Assembly (NCBI RefSeq): GCF_030433715.1 | Contig: NZ_JAROCC010000008.1 | Location: 62,001-126,000 of the forward strand | Length of the DNA: 64,000 nt | Source of the DNA: Sporosarcina highlanderae | GTDB lineage: Bacteria > Bacillota > Bacilli > Bacillales_A > Planococcaceae | Direction: 5' to 3' | In this document: positions 7,667 through 15,390 of the stretch, in pieces | How positions within the stretch are numbered: position 1 is the stretch's first letter | Layout of the letters: each line of letters starts with the position of its first letter | Notes under the pieces: model-generated | What the model was told of the DNA's origin: nothing | What the model saw: only the letters and a program-made list of their open reading frames with translations | Databases searched by the model: none | Translations under genes and position numbers: made by a program

Positions 7667-7680
7667 TCAAATTAATTTGA
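7667..7680. promoter_or_regulatory. 14-bp palindrome upstream of the RRNPP regulator
   Basis: TCAAATTAATTTGA is a perfect palindrome ending 50 nt before the regulator ATG. Just downstream are TTGATT/TTGGTT and TATGAT elements that could form a promoter, so a regulator bound here would overlap or abut the -35 region. Autoregulation is an inference. Confidence 0.45.
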
Positions 7681-7730
7681 TTTGGTTTATACTATTAATG
7701 TACTATGATAATAAAGAGAGGGGTCGGCAT

Positions 7731-9032
7731 ATGAAAATAGGTCATTTGATTCGTGCTGAACGTGTACGTCAAGATATGAAACAAATAGTCCTTGCAAAAG
7801 GCATTTGCACGCCTTCTTACCTATCTAAAATTGAACGGAATTTAATTGAACCGAGTGAAGACATTGCAGAGCTATTATTTGAACGTTTAGGGTTAGATCC
7901 AGGGAAAATGCAGAAAAAAGATTTACAGGCTGAAAAAGAGTTCAAAGAGTTGCTTTTATCAACATATAAATTGGTGATTACTTCAAGGAGTGTCGAACTC
8001 ACAGCTGGAAAACTTGAATACCTGGAACAGAACAGCCCATTATTCGAAAACGATTCCCTATACTATACATATTTATTAATTACCTTAAGGTTTCGGTTGA
8101 TCTTGGGTAAAAACTTCGATGAACTGAGTAGGGAGATTGAAGCTTTAAGTAGTTCAGTTGATAGTTTTGATGTTTATCAAAAGTATTTATTTCTACTCAA
8201 TCAGGCATTGTATTACTATAATTCGGGAATACGAAAGAAGGCAATTTCATATTTTGAAGAAATTGTAGAGGATTTGGATAAGATTCCACTTGGGGATTGG
8301 GAAAAAGCAGAGATCTATTATGTAATCGCAATTCTGTATACCGCAGAGGCAAATATATTTTTAGCAATTGATTATATCCGAAAAGCTCTTGATTATTTCA
8401 TGGAAACATTGCAGATGAATAGGGTTTTGGAGTGCTATATTATCATCGGTGTCACTAGAAAACAAAATGAACAGTTCGAAGAGGCTTTAGAAGCATACTC
8501 AAAAGCCATGCAAATTTGTGAAGAATTTCATCTTGATAGTCAAAAAGGGATTATCTATCATAATATAGGCACACTTAATGGTATAATGGGGAATAGCGAA
8601 GATGCTATTCAATACTTTGAAAAAAGTTTAAACAAAAGAGTTGTTGAACGTGATACTGATAACTTAATTTCGATTTACTGCTTAGTAATGGAATACTCTA
8701 AGCTAAATGATAAAGAGTCTGTTAGGAAATGGGCTGATGAGGGCCTTAATATAATCAGGCAATCTGATGATGAAAGACTAGGTTTTTATTTTCATCACTT
8801 TAATTTTTACAAATCCCTTCATAGTGAAGAGGGACTATCCGAAGAAATAGCATTGGACGCAATTCAGTACTTTAAGGAAATTCAAGAGTTCAAGTTAATT
8901 CATAAGTATTCCATTGCTTTGGCAGACTGGTACTATTACAATAGGAAATATAAACTGTCATCTATTTATTACCGTGAAGCTAATAAATACGGTAATATTT
9001 ATAGAAAAATAGAGAAATGGGAGGATATATAA
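7731..9032 (+). CDS. RRNPP-family (PlcR/NprR-like) peptide-responsive transcriptional regulator
   Basis: A 433-residue cytosolic regulator. An N-terminal HTH (residues 3-58, with TPSYLSKIERNLIEPS as the recognition region) is followed by a helical TPR array (about 70-430), with recognisable repeats such as EEALEAYSKAMQICEEF and EDAIQYFEKSLNKR. This is the layout of PlcR, NprR and Rgg-like receptors that bind re-imported signalling peptides and switch DNA binding. The start at 7731 follows GAGAGGGG. Its stop codon overlaps the start of a small secreted pro-peptide gene (TAATG), the standard arrangement for a receptor and its cognate signal. The imported peptide would need an Opp-type transporter; one is present at 15.5-21.3 kb. 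Target genes unknown. Confidence 0.88.
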   Translation: MKIGHLIRAERVRQDMKQIVLAKGICTPSYLSKIERNLIEPSEDIAELLFERLGLDPGKMQKKDLQAEKEFKELLLSTYKLVITSRSVELTAGKLEYLEQNSPLFENDSLYYTYLLITLRFRLILGKNFDELSREIEALSSSVDSFDVYQKYLFLLNQALYYYNSGIRKKAISYFEEIVEDLDKIPLGDWEKAEIYYVIAILYTAEANIFLAIDYIRKALDYFMETLQMNRVLECYIIIGVTRKQNEQFEEALEAYSKAMQICEEFHLDSQKGIIYHNIGTLNGIMGNSEDAIQYFEKSLNKRVVERDTDNLISIYCLVMEYSKLNDKESVRKWADEGLNIIRQSDDERLGFYFHHFNFYKSLHSEEGLSEEIALDAIQYFKEIQEFKLIHKYSIALADWYYYNRKYKLSSIYYREANKYGNIYRKIEKWEDI

Positions 9033-9172
9033 TGAAGAAAATGCTATCTATTCTTTTACTTGCAATCGTATTGGGACTATCTATTCAATCCAATGCTTCA
9101 GCAAATGCAGGCAGTACGCCAGTCGGTGATCAATTACCAAAGGTTTTCAAAACTTACAACATCCAAAACTAA
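9032..9172 (+). CDS. Secreted signalling pro-peptide (Phr/PapR/NprX-like), 46 aa
   Basis: A 46-codon frame whose ATG overlaps the regulator stop by 1 nt, so translation is probably coupled; GGGAGGAT lies 8 nt upstream. It has a Sec signal peptide: MKK, a hydrophobic core at residues 5-17, and a likely signal-peptidase site after Ala-Ser-Ala (residues 22-24). The exported remainder of about 22 residues ends in DQLPKVFKTYNIQN. Pro-peptides of RRNPP systems are exported, trimmed outside to 5-10 residues and re-imported by Opp, so the active signal is probably part of that tail. A terminator follows 7 nt after the stop. The sequence matches no signal I know, so this may be a new peptide type. Confidence 0.8.
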   Translation: MKKMLSILLLAIVLGLSIQSNASANAGSTPVGDQLPKVFKTYNIQN

Positions 9173-9179
9173 TGAACTA

Positions 9180-9213
9180 AAAGGAGCGCCTGGATTCGGT
9201 GTTCCTTTTTTAT
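9180..9213 (+). terminator. Terminator after the pro-peptide gene
   Basis: AAGGAGCGCC pairs with GGTGTTCCTT (two G-U pairs) and is followed by TTTTTATTTG. It closes the regulator/pro-peptide unit. Confidence 0.8.
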
Positions 9214-9242
9214 TTGATTTCAATATGTGTAGGAAGATATAT

Positions 9243-9368
9243 GTTGTGATGCGACACGGTAGCGTTGTGATACGGGGCGATTACGTTGTGGTACGAAGCG
9301 TCTGTGTTGTGATACGAGCGCTTTACGTTGTGATACGGCCATTCTACGTTGTGATGCGAACCTCCACG
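9243..9368. repeat. Six tandem 21-bp repeats
   Basis: GTTGTG recurs at 9243, 9264, 9285, 9306, 9327 and 9348, exactly 21 bp apart. The unit is GTTGTGATACG plus a variable 10-bp part that usually ends in TAC or a close variant. The array sits between the terminators of two convergent units. As 21 is a multiple of three, both strands stay open: a VVIRxxY-type heptad on + and a YHN-type heptad on -. Neither frame has a start with a ribosome binding site inside the array. Confidence 0.9.
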
Positions 9369-9373
9369 CCCAC

Positions 9374-9408
9374 AAAAAAAGGAAGCGAACCTAACACGGT
9401 TCACCTCC
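9374..9408 (-). terminator. Terminator of the heme-uptake operon
   Basis: On the reverse strand GGAGGTGAACC pairs with GGTTCGCTTCC (G-U pairs allowed) and is followed by seven T. It lies 13 nt after the stop of the ATPase gene. Confidence 0.85.
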
Positions 9409-9421
9409 TCTTTCAGATAAC

Positions 9422-10192
9422 TTAGATCCCCACCGGCACAATATACATCCCAGCCTGTTCATCATGCTTAACAATCACCTGGACACCATAAATCTCATTA
9501 ATCGCATCAGCTGTAATTATCTCCGCCGGCGCACCGCTAACAGCAATCTTCCCGTCCTTCATCGCAATGATCGTATCGCTATATTGAATTGCCTGGTTAA
9601 TATCGTGCAATACCATAACAATCGTGATGCCGTGCTGTTTATTCAACGAACGGATGAGCTCTAACAATTCGTATTGATAATATATATCGAGATACGTAGT
9701 CGGCTCATCCAAAAACAAATACGGCGTCTTCTGGGTCAGCGCCATCGCAATCCAAACACGTTGCATCTGGCCACCGGATAACTGGTCAATCGGCGTCTTC
9801 CGTTTATCAAGCAGGTTGGTGCTTGCAAGCGCCCATTCAACCGCTTCCTCGTCCTCTTTCGTCGATGAGGAGAAGAGGTTTTTATATGGAATACGCCCGT
9901 ATGCCGTCAGCTTTTCCACGGTCATATCAGACGGCGCATTGTTTTGCTGATGGACGACGGCGAGCCTTTTCGCAAGTTCTTTTGGCTTGAACTCGGTCAA
10001 TGATTTACCATCCAATACAACTTCCCCTTTTTGCGGGCGATGGTGATTCGACAGGACACCAAGTAATGTGGATTTCCCGCATCCGTTTGGACCGATGATT
10101 GTCGTTATTTTCCCGGGTTCGATGGTGCCATCGACGCCGTGCAATGTATTCAGCTTTTTATCGTAGGAAAACGTGACACCGTTAATATCCAT
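9422..10192 (-). CDS. Iron/heme ABC transporter ATP-binding protein
   Basis: A 256-residue ATPase of the FecE/FhuC/HmuV family that powers uptake of chelated iron or heme. Walker A GPNGCGKST lies at about residue 34, the signature QLSGGQMQR at about 133, Walker B YLFLDEPT at about 155, and the H-loop VLHDINQA at about 190. It is the last gene of the NEAT/heme operon and overlaps the permease gene by 11 nt, which implies coupled translation. I prefer the ATG at 10192 (AGAGTGAT 7 nt upstream) over the GTG at 10204. Heme is the likely substrate from the NEAT genes upstream. Confidence 0.88.
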   Translation of the reverse strand: MDINGVTFSYDKKLNTLHGVDGTIEPGKITTIIGPNGCGKSTLLGVLSNHHRPQKGEVVLDGKSLTEFKPKELAKRLAVVHQQNNAPSDMTVEKLTAYGRIPYKNLFSSSTKEDEEAVEWALASTNLLDKRKTPIDQLSGGQMQRVWIAMALTQKTPYLFLDEPTTYLDIYYQYELLELIRSLNKQHGITIVMVLHDINQAIQYSDTIIAMKDGKIAVSGAPAEIITADAINEIYGVQVIVKHDEQAGMYIVPVGI

Positions 10193-11174
10193 AAATGCGA
10201 TCACTCTTTCTCAACAGGAATATGAGGAATGGTCCACCGATAACTGCGACGATGATGGATGCCGGGATTTCATTAGGCGCGATCAATACACGGCCAAGCG
10301 TGTCTGCAAGCAGGATCAAGAGCGCTCCTGCCAACGCGGAAAACGGAATGAGTACTTTATGGTCATTGCCGACTAACGTCCTTCCGATATGCGGAACGAG
10401 TAGTCCGACGAACGCAAACATACCCGCAACGGCAGTCGCGACAGATGCCAACAAGACGGCGATCAATGCAATAACGAACCTTGCGAGATTTACATTGACT
10501 CCTAAACTCTTCGAGGTCTTATCTTCAAGCGCCAAGTAATTGCACCATTTATAGACGAAAAAGGATAGGATAATGCCGGCACTTCCGTAGAGCACTATCA
10601 CATCGACATCGCTCCACTTCTTCATCGTCAATGTCGAGGTCGTCACCTGGCTCATCGACTGCGTAAGCCCGCCGCCACTAAATCCTATCGCCTGGCTCAA
10701 TCCTGTGAACAGCGCGTTGACCGCTATCCCGATTAAAATCATTCGTAGCGGATCAAGCCCCGACTTCCAAGATAATGAGTACACCAGCAAAAATGCTAAC
10801 GCACCGCCTAAAAACGCAAATAACGGTACAAAAAAGAATAACGTGGGAAAAACTGCAATCAACAAAATGGACATGAAGCTTGCGCCCGCAGATACCCCGA
10901 TGATGCCCGGGTCAGCTAACGGATTACGCATGACAGCCTGCAACAGCACACCAGCCACTGACAAGGCAGCCCCCGCAAACACCGCGATCAGTATCCTTGG
11001 AAATCGCAGATCTTTAATGATTGCGACGTCATCATTCGTTCCCGTCAACAACCCTTGAATCAATTCAAACGGCGTCACAGTAATGCTTCCTGTCAATGCC
11101 GATTTCACAAAAACGACGGCAAGCAACGCGATAATGACTATAAAACTGAGCCTTCTTTTAGTAAACCAAGACAT
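10182..11174 (-). CDS. FecCD-family iron/heme ABC transporter permease
   Basis: A 330-residue polytopic membrane protein with about ten hydrophobic helices. It carries the FecCD-family signatures RFPRILIAVFAGAALSVAGVLLQAVMRNPLADP (in pieces: RFPRI, AGAALSVAGV, NPLADPGIIG) and, near the C-terminus, GLLVPHIGRTLVG with the coupling region around it. It would form a homodimeric channel. The gene is 17 nt after the binding-protein gene and overlaps the ATPase gene. The single permease gene fits Isd/Hmu-type heme importers. Confidence 0.88.
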   Translation of the reverse strand: MSWFTKRRLSFIVIIALLAVVFVKSALTGSITVTPFELIQGLLTGTNDDVAIIKDLRFPRILIAVFAGAALSVAGVLLQAVMRNPLADPGIIGVSAGASFMSILLIAVFPTLFFFVPLFAFLGGALAFLLVYSLSWKSGLDPLRMILIGIAVNALFTGLSQAIGFSGGGLTQSMSQVTTSTLTMKKWSDVDVIVLYGSAGIILSFFVYKWCNYLALEDKTSKSLGVNVNLARFVIALIAVLLASVATAVAGMFAFVGLLVPHIGRTLVGNDHKVLIPFSALAGALLILLADTLGRVLIAPNEIPASIIVAVIGGPFLIFLLRKSDRIYGY

Positions 11175-11191
11175 ATTTCAACCTGCCTTCT

Positions 11192-12070
11192 TCATTCCGG
11201 GAAGAGCATTTTCTGCAATTCATCAAGCGCCTCAGCTGCAGCCAAATTGCCTGTCGTACCGAATAGTTTCTCCTCTAAATCATAAATGCGTCCATTCTTC
11301 ACAGCATTGAAATGCTTCCAAACATCATTTGTGCGGAATTCCTTATCGAACATTTCCACTACCTGTTCCGGCATTCCGTGTGCAGCCCTCAAAATGATGT
11401 CTGGATTCGCCTGCTGCAAGTATTCCGTATTGGAGGATAAAAACTCAACATCCTCCCCGGTAATCACATTCACGCCACCAGCGCGCTTCACAAGGTCTCC
11501 AATATATGAGTGCTCTGTTGCAACCAAATAGCTTCCAGGAATTCCAAGTAGAATTAATACAGTCGGCTTCTCTTTCCCCTCAGCCGCCGCCTCAATTTTA
11601 GCCACCTTCTCCTCAAACTCCGCTACGATTGCTTCCGCCTGCTGCATACGGTCATATTTCTCGCCAATGCGCAAGATTTCTTGATGCATCGCGTCGATAC
11701 TTTCCAAATTGGCATACGTCATATTGATCCCGCGCTCTTCAAACATCTCTTGCAAATCATATTTCAACGTTGTCACTGAATAGATTTCCGTCGGTTTTAA
11801 GGAAAGCAACGTTTCCATATCAGGGCTCATCGGATTGCCGACTTCTTTCGCATCGGCATATCGCTTAGGCAGATCTTTATAGCTCGAAGGCACGCCAACT
11901 AAATCGATATCAAGGGCATCCATAATTTCCGTCAATGCGACGGTAGTTGCAACAATTCGATCGCCGTCCGGTACATCCGTTGCTTGTAAGACCGCCTTGT
12001 CATTCCCTGAAGAACAGCCGCCTAACACGACAAGGATCATCAAGCCCATTAAGCCAATAGCCTTTTTCAT
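11192..12070 (-). CDS. isdE: Heme ABC transporter substrate-binding lipoprotein, IsdE-like
   Basis: A 292-residue class III (cluster A) binding protein. A lipoprotein signal peptide ends in VVLGGCSS, with the lipid-modified Cys at residue 19, followed by two lobes joined by a long helix (residues about 135-165, IGEKYDRMQQAEAIVAEFEE). The context after three NEAT genes points to heme, as for IsdE, which receives heme from IsdC. IsdE uses Met and His ligands; Met-Ser-Pro-Asp-Met near residue 80 and RAAHGMPEQ near residue 225 are candidates here. The start at 12070 has AAGGAG 10 nt upstream; a longer frame to 12094 lacks a site. Confidence 0.85.
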   Translation of the reverse strand: MKKAIGLMGLMILVVLGGCSSGNDKAVLQATDVPDGDRIVATTVALTEIMDALDIDLVGVPSSYKDLPKRYADAKEVGNPMSPDMETLLSLKPTEIYSVTTLKYDLQEMFEERGINMTYANLESIDAMHQEILRIGEKYDRMQQAEAIVAEFEEKVAKIEAAAEGKEKPTVLILLGIPGSYLVATEHSYIGDLVKRAGGVNVITGEDVEFLSSNTEYLQQANPDIILRAAHGMPEQVVEMFDKEFRTNDVWKHFNAVKNGRIYDLEEKLFGTTGNLAAAEALDELQKMLFPE

Positions 12071-12094
12071 TCCTGAACAACTCCTTGTGCGCAC

Positions 12095-13060
12095 TTATTT
12101 ACGAGCGCGTTTCTTCATAGCAACATATGCAATGCCGCCTGCAACAACCGCGAATCCTACAGCCAATGCGATGAACAAGGTTGTGTTTGAACTATCCTTT
12201 TCATCCGAGACCTCAACTGCAACTGCCTCTTCTTGTGCAGCTTCTTCTATTTCGGTTTCAATTTCTTCATCTGCTGCTTCTTCCTTTTCTTCTTCAGAAG
12301 CAATAAGTTCATCCTCTTCGTCGTTTGAGACATCTTCGGTTTCATCCGAAACGCCTTTCTCCGTTGAAGTGCTCACCGTTTTCTCGTCTTTTTCGGTATC
12401 AGCTGACTTGCTTGCCGTTTCAGATTTATTTACAGCCACTTCATTCTTGGTAACGTCCGTTTTCTCAGCCGGCTTTTCTGTCTTCTGTCCAGCAGGCTTT
12501 TGCACCTGTTTCACCTCAGGTTTCACTTCCGGCTTCGCTGCAGGTTTCGTCACCGGTTTCGTCACCGGTTTCGTTTCCTTAGCCGGCGGTGTTACAGGGG
12601 TTTGGACTGGTGCTGGTGGAAAGGATGATGTGTTGAAAACGAGGCGGATATCGTATTTATTATCATAATCAAACCCTGGAATCCCGGTAACGATTATATG
12701 AATCTTTGCATTCACAGGCTGTGATATATCTGCAACGTCAAATTTGACGACCCGTCTATCATTCGCTTCGCTTACGACTTGCACGTCTCTTCCCTGCACC
12801 TGGAAAGATTGCCACCATGAACTATTATTCAATGTCACCGTTACAGTTGCCTTGTCATTCTGCATTTTCACTTTCGCAGGGCTCACCATATATTCAACAG
12901 TAGCAGATTCCTCATTCGACGTTGCCTTTAAGACGGAGAACGGAACGGTATAATCACCATCAGCGTATTTCGCGTTAGCCGCATGAATTTGCCCCATAAC
13001 AGGAATGAGGAACGCAAGCAACATCACAATTACCATCGAAAAAAGTGTTTTGGTTTTCAT
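12095..13060 (-). CDS. Membrane-anchored NEAT-domain heme-binding protein
   Basis: A 321-residue surface protein: signal peptide (residues 1-27, ending IHA), one NEAT domain (about 30-150), a Pro/Lys-rich then very acidic spacer (about 155-285), and a C-terminal hydrophobic helix followed by KKRARK. There is no LPxTG or NPQTN sorting motif, so it is probably held by the membrane helix. The NEAT heme loop reads YDNKY, the canonical YxxxY, so heme iron binding through the first Tyr is expected. KPVTKPVTKP-type repeats mark the spacer. AAAGGAG precedes the ATG at 13060. It probably relays heme to the lipoprotein encoded next. Confidence 0.88.
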   Translation of the reverse strand: MKTKTLFSMVIVMLLAFLIPVMGQIHAANAKYADGDYTVPFSVLKATSNEESATVEYMVSPAKVKMQNDKATVTVTLNNSSWWQSFQVQGRDVQVVSEANDRRVVKFDVADISQPVNAKIHIIVTGIPGFDYDNKYDIRLVFNTSSFPPAPVQTPVTPPAKETKPVTKPVTKPAAKPEVKPEVKQVQKPAGQKTEKPAEKTDVTKNEVAVNKSETASKSADTEKDEKTVSTSTEKGVSDETEDVSNDEEDELIASEEEKEEAADEEIETEIEEAAQEEAVAVEVSDEKDSSNTTLFIALAVGFAVVAGGIAYVAMKKRARK

Positions 13061-13086
13061 CTTAGACTCCTTTAGATACAGACAAC

Positions 13087-13115
13087 GCCGGCTGTCGCAT
13101 GTGTGCGACGCCGGC
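13087..13115. other. Very stable intercistronic hairpin without T-tract
   Basis: GCCGGC-T-GTCGCA, a 4-nt loop, then TGCGAC-GCCGGC: a 12-bp G/C-rich stem with one bulged T. It starts 15 nt after the stop of the NEAT-SLH gene and precedes the next ribosome site. With no T-run it is more likely an mRNA-stabilising or processing element than a terminator, and could raise NEAT-SLH expression over the distal transport genes. Confidence 0.7.
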
Positions 13116-13129
13116 AATTGAATGTGAAT

Positions 13130-14593
13130 TTATTTAATTACTTCAAGCATTTTGTAAACCATTTTAGATGCATGTGCACGAGTCGCGCTATCTTTAGGTT
13201 GGAAAACTTTCTTGCCGTCTACAGTGCTTCCGTCAATGATTCCAAGACCAGCGGCTAGGGTTACTGATGTTTTCGCATAGTCATTGATGCGACCTGCGTC
13301 AGCAAAACCTACATCAGTTTTAACGTCCTTCAAAGCGGATGCATTTTTATATTCGATTGCGCGGATGATCATTGCCGCCATCTGTTCACGTGTGATCTCT
13401 TCATTTGGACTGAATTTGCCATCGTTTTTACCTAATACGATGCCTGCACGGTTCGCAGCTTCAATTTCTTGAACAATCGTCTTCATATCTTTTGTTACAT
13501 CAGTGAAAGTTCCAGTCGCTTCTTGTGTTGGAAGTTTCAATGCACGAGCAATGACCATTGCGAATTGTGCTCTTGTGATTTTATCGTCCGGAGCAAATGT
13601 CTCGGAAGTTTTCCCTTTAAGGATTTCTTGCTCAGCAAGTGCAACGATATATTCTTTTGCAAAAGAATTATTGATATCTTTGAATGAAACAGGGGCTTTC
13701 TCAGGCGCCACTAATTTGATGCTATCTGTAACAAATGCAAGACGTACAACATGATGGCCTGTATAATTTGCTGAAGCAACATGAACAGTCACTTTCGCAT
13801 TCTTAATTTGACTAAGATCCGCCACTTCGAAGGAAACAGTGCGGATGTTTTCTTCTACTTTCACGGCTACGACTTTCGCATCTACGAATTCACCGTTTTG
13901 TTCCACTTGGAATCCTGTAACTTGTTCATTGTTTGTTAATTTAAGAGTAACAATGTTTTTACCGTCTTTTACAGCTAATGCTGCAGTAGTTTCCATATGT
14001 CTTACCATTGAAGAATCTTTGTCTTCTTTTTCATGCAATACCTTGAAGTCGATTGTATAGTTTCCATCTTTTACAGTTACACTTGGTTTTTCAGTTGCAT
14101 CTTCATTCGGCTTTTCTTCTTTCTCAGCAGGAACAGCACTTCCGTCAAATTGGAAACGGATGTCATGTGTCTTATCATAGACGCCTAATCCTGGAATGCC
14201 AGTAACGATAATATGAGCTTTCGCGCTTAATACGCTCTTAACATCTTTAAGTTCAAACTTAACAAGTCTTGTTTTTGCTTCTTCATCTTCACTTACAACT
14301 TCAACAGCAACAAAATCTTTGCCATCTTGGATTTTCATAGTTTGCCAGTACTGACTATCTAACAATGTCATATAAACGATTCTCTTACCATTTTCAACTT
14401 TGATTTGCGCAGGGCTTTTTACAAATTTAGCTGCAGCCGATTCTTCATCACTATCTGCTTGAAGCACTTTAAATGGTAGTTCATATGTTTGCTGTTCTTG
14501 CGCGTTCACTTCAGCAGCTGCTGATGGAAGTGCAGGAACCGCTGTAAATAAAACAAGAATAGCTGTTAAAAGCATCATCAAATTCTTCTTCAT
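13130..14593 (-). CDS. S-layer-anchored protein with two NEAT domains and three SLH domains
   Basis: A 487-residue secreted protein: signal peptide (about 1-27), NEAT1 (about 33-150), a short Glu/Lys linker, NEAT2 (about 170-290), and three SLH repeats (about 300-487) that bind pyruvylated wall polysaccharide. The second SLH has an intact TRE-type motif (ITREQMAAM). The layout resembles B. anthracis BslK, an SLH-NEAT heme scavenger. In both NEAT domains the fourth position after the heme Tyr is His (YDKTH and YTGHH) instead of Tyr. It is the second gene of the operon, 21 nt after the first NEAT gene, and the outermost heme receptor is its likely role. Confidence 0.9.
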   Translation of the reverse strand: MKKNLMMLLTAILVLFTAVPALPSAAAEVNAQEQQTYELPFKVLQADSDEESAAAKFVKSPAQIKVENGKRIVYMTLLDSQYWQTMKIQDGKDFVAVEVVSEDEEAKTRLVKFELKDVKSVLSAKAHIIVTGIPGLGVYDKTHDIRFQFDGSAVPAEKEEKPNEDATEKPSVTVKDGNYTIDFKVLHEKEDKDSSMVRHMETTAALAVKDGKNIVTLKLTNNEQVTGFQVEQNGEFVDAKVVAVKVEENIRTVSFEVADLSQIKNAKVTVHVASANYTGHHVVRLAFVTDSIKLVAPEKAPVSFKDINNSFAKEYIVALAEQEILKGKTSETFAPDDKITRAQFAMVIARALKLPTQEATGTFTDVTKDMKTIVQEIEAANRAGIVLGKNDGKFSPNEEITREQMAAMIIRAIEYKNASALKDVKTDVGFADAGRINDYAKTSVTLAAGLGIIDGSTVDGKKVFQPKDSATRAHASKMVYKMLEVIK

Positions 14594-14614
14594 TAATTAA
14601 CTCTCCTTTAAGTA

Positions 14615-15205
14615 TCAGTTCGTTTTTTTCGATCGCATCAATCGGAATGCTACAACAGCAACCACTGCGATCGCTATGTAAATAAAAGTATTTCCTGTTG
14701 TACCTTCGGACTCGGCTTCTCCTAACCAACCCGTATCTGTCACTTCGGCGGAATCAAGTTTGACGGCAACTCGGACTGTGTAGGCATGATCGTAAGCCGG
14801 CTCCATCTCTTCAATTGCAACACGCATCTTTAGCGGAAATGGCTCTACAAGATCACCATCCACCTTAAATTGGACGACGCGTAAATCCGTTTCATCATCC
14901 CAGCCGACAACGTTCACTTCTACAAAGTTATCGCCATCCTGCGCCTTTAACTCTTTCACCCAGTTGCTATGATTCACGGTTAACTGCATGTACGCGTCTC
15001 CGTCCTTCACTTTTAGCAACGCAGGTTTAACAAAATAATCATTCGCGATGGAAACGGAATCACTATCAGCTTGCAACAACTCATATTCAACTGTATAAAT
15101 ACCATCCGTTAAAGATGCAGCCAAAGTTCCCGTACCATTTGCTATAAAAAAGAAAGCAAGCAGTAAAATAACCGCCCAACCCTTAACTAGATTTCGATTA
15201 GCCAA
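14615..15205 (-). CDS. NEAT-domain membrane protein, IsdC-like
   Basis: First gene of the heme operon, 196 residues: signal peptide (about 1-30), one NEAT domain (about 32-155, with the heme loop YDHAY, canonical YxxxY), a short spacer, and a C-terminal transmembrane helix with RSKKTN as a stop-transfer tail. Size and position match IsdC, but there is no sortase B signal; the membrane helix replaces it. The TTG at 15205 follows GAGGTGAGGGG. The in-frame ATG at 15238 overlaps the Fur-box-like sequence and has no ribosome binding site. Confidence 0.82.
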   Translation of the reverse strand: MANRNLVKGWAVILLLAFFFIANGTGTLAASLTDGIYTVEYELLQADSDSVSIANDYFVKPALLKVKDGDAYMQLTVNHSNWVKELKAQDGDNFVEVNVVGWDDETDLRVVQFKVDGDLVEPFPLKMRVAIEEMEPAYDHAYTVRVAVKLDSAEVTDTGWLGEAESEGTTGNTFIYIAIAVVAVVAFRLMRSKKTN

Positions 15206-15222
15206 CCCCTCACCTCTTCCAA

Positions 15223-15237
15223 TGAGAACAGTTATCA
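15223..15237 (-). promoter_or_regulatory. Fur-box-like operator of the heme operon
   Basis: On the reverse strand TGATAACTGTTCTCA matches the 7-1-7 Fur consensus TGATAATnATTATCA at 11 of 14 positions. It lies 18 nt upstream of the preferred start of the first NEAT gene. Iron-dependent repression is expected for this kind of operon. Confidence 0.65.
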
Positions 15238-15390
15238 TTTCCTCACAATACTATCTTACATCCTTGTAATTTAATAGACTTTTTCCCAACCGTCACATAT
15301 CGTTCACAAAAAAGTGACGACGATTTGAACTGTAAAGGGTTTGATTTGCAATAATCCCGACAGTCGGTTCGAAAATCAGAGAAACCAATG

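Noticed and set aside
9243-9368. Possible CRISPR array
   Set aside because: Units are 21 bp with no unique spacers of 30-40 bp, and no cas gene is near.
9060-9425. A 121-residue + strand frame, and a 64-residue reverse frame at 9210-9404, across the 21-bp repeats
   Set aside because: The + frame starts inside the pro-peptide gene in another frame and runs through its terminator; neither has a ribosome binding site. They stay open because the repeat is 21 bp long.
11997-12668. A 223-residue Ser/Phe-rich + strand frame
   Set aside because: It is the antisense of the acidic spacer of the NEAT membrane protein; low complexity and no ribosome site.
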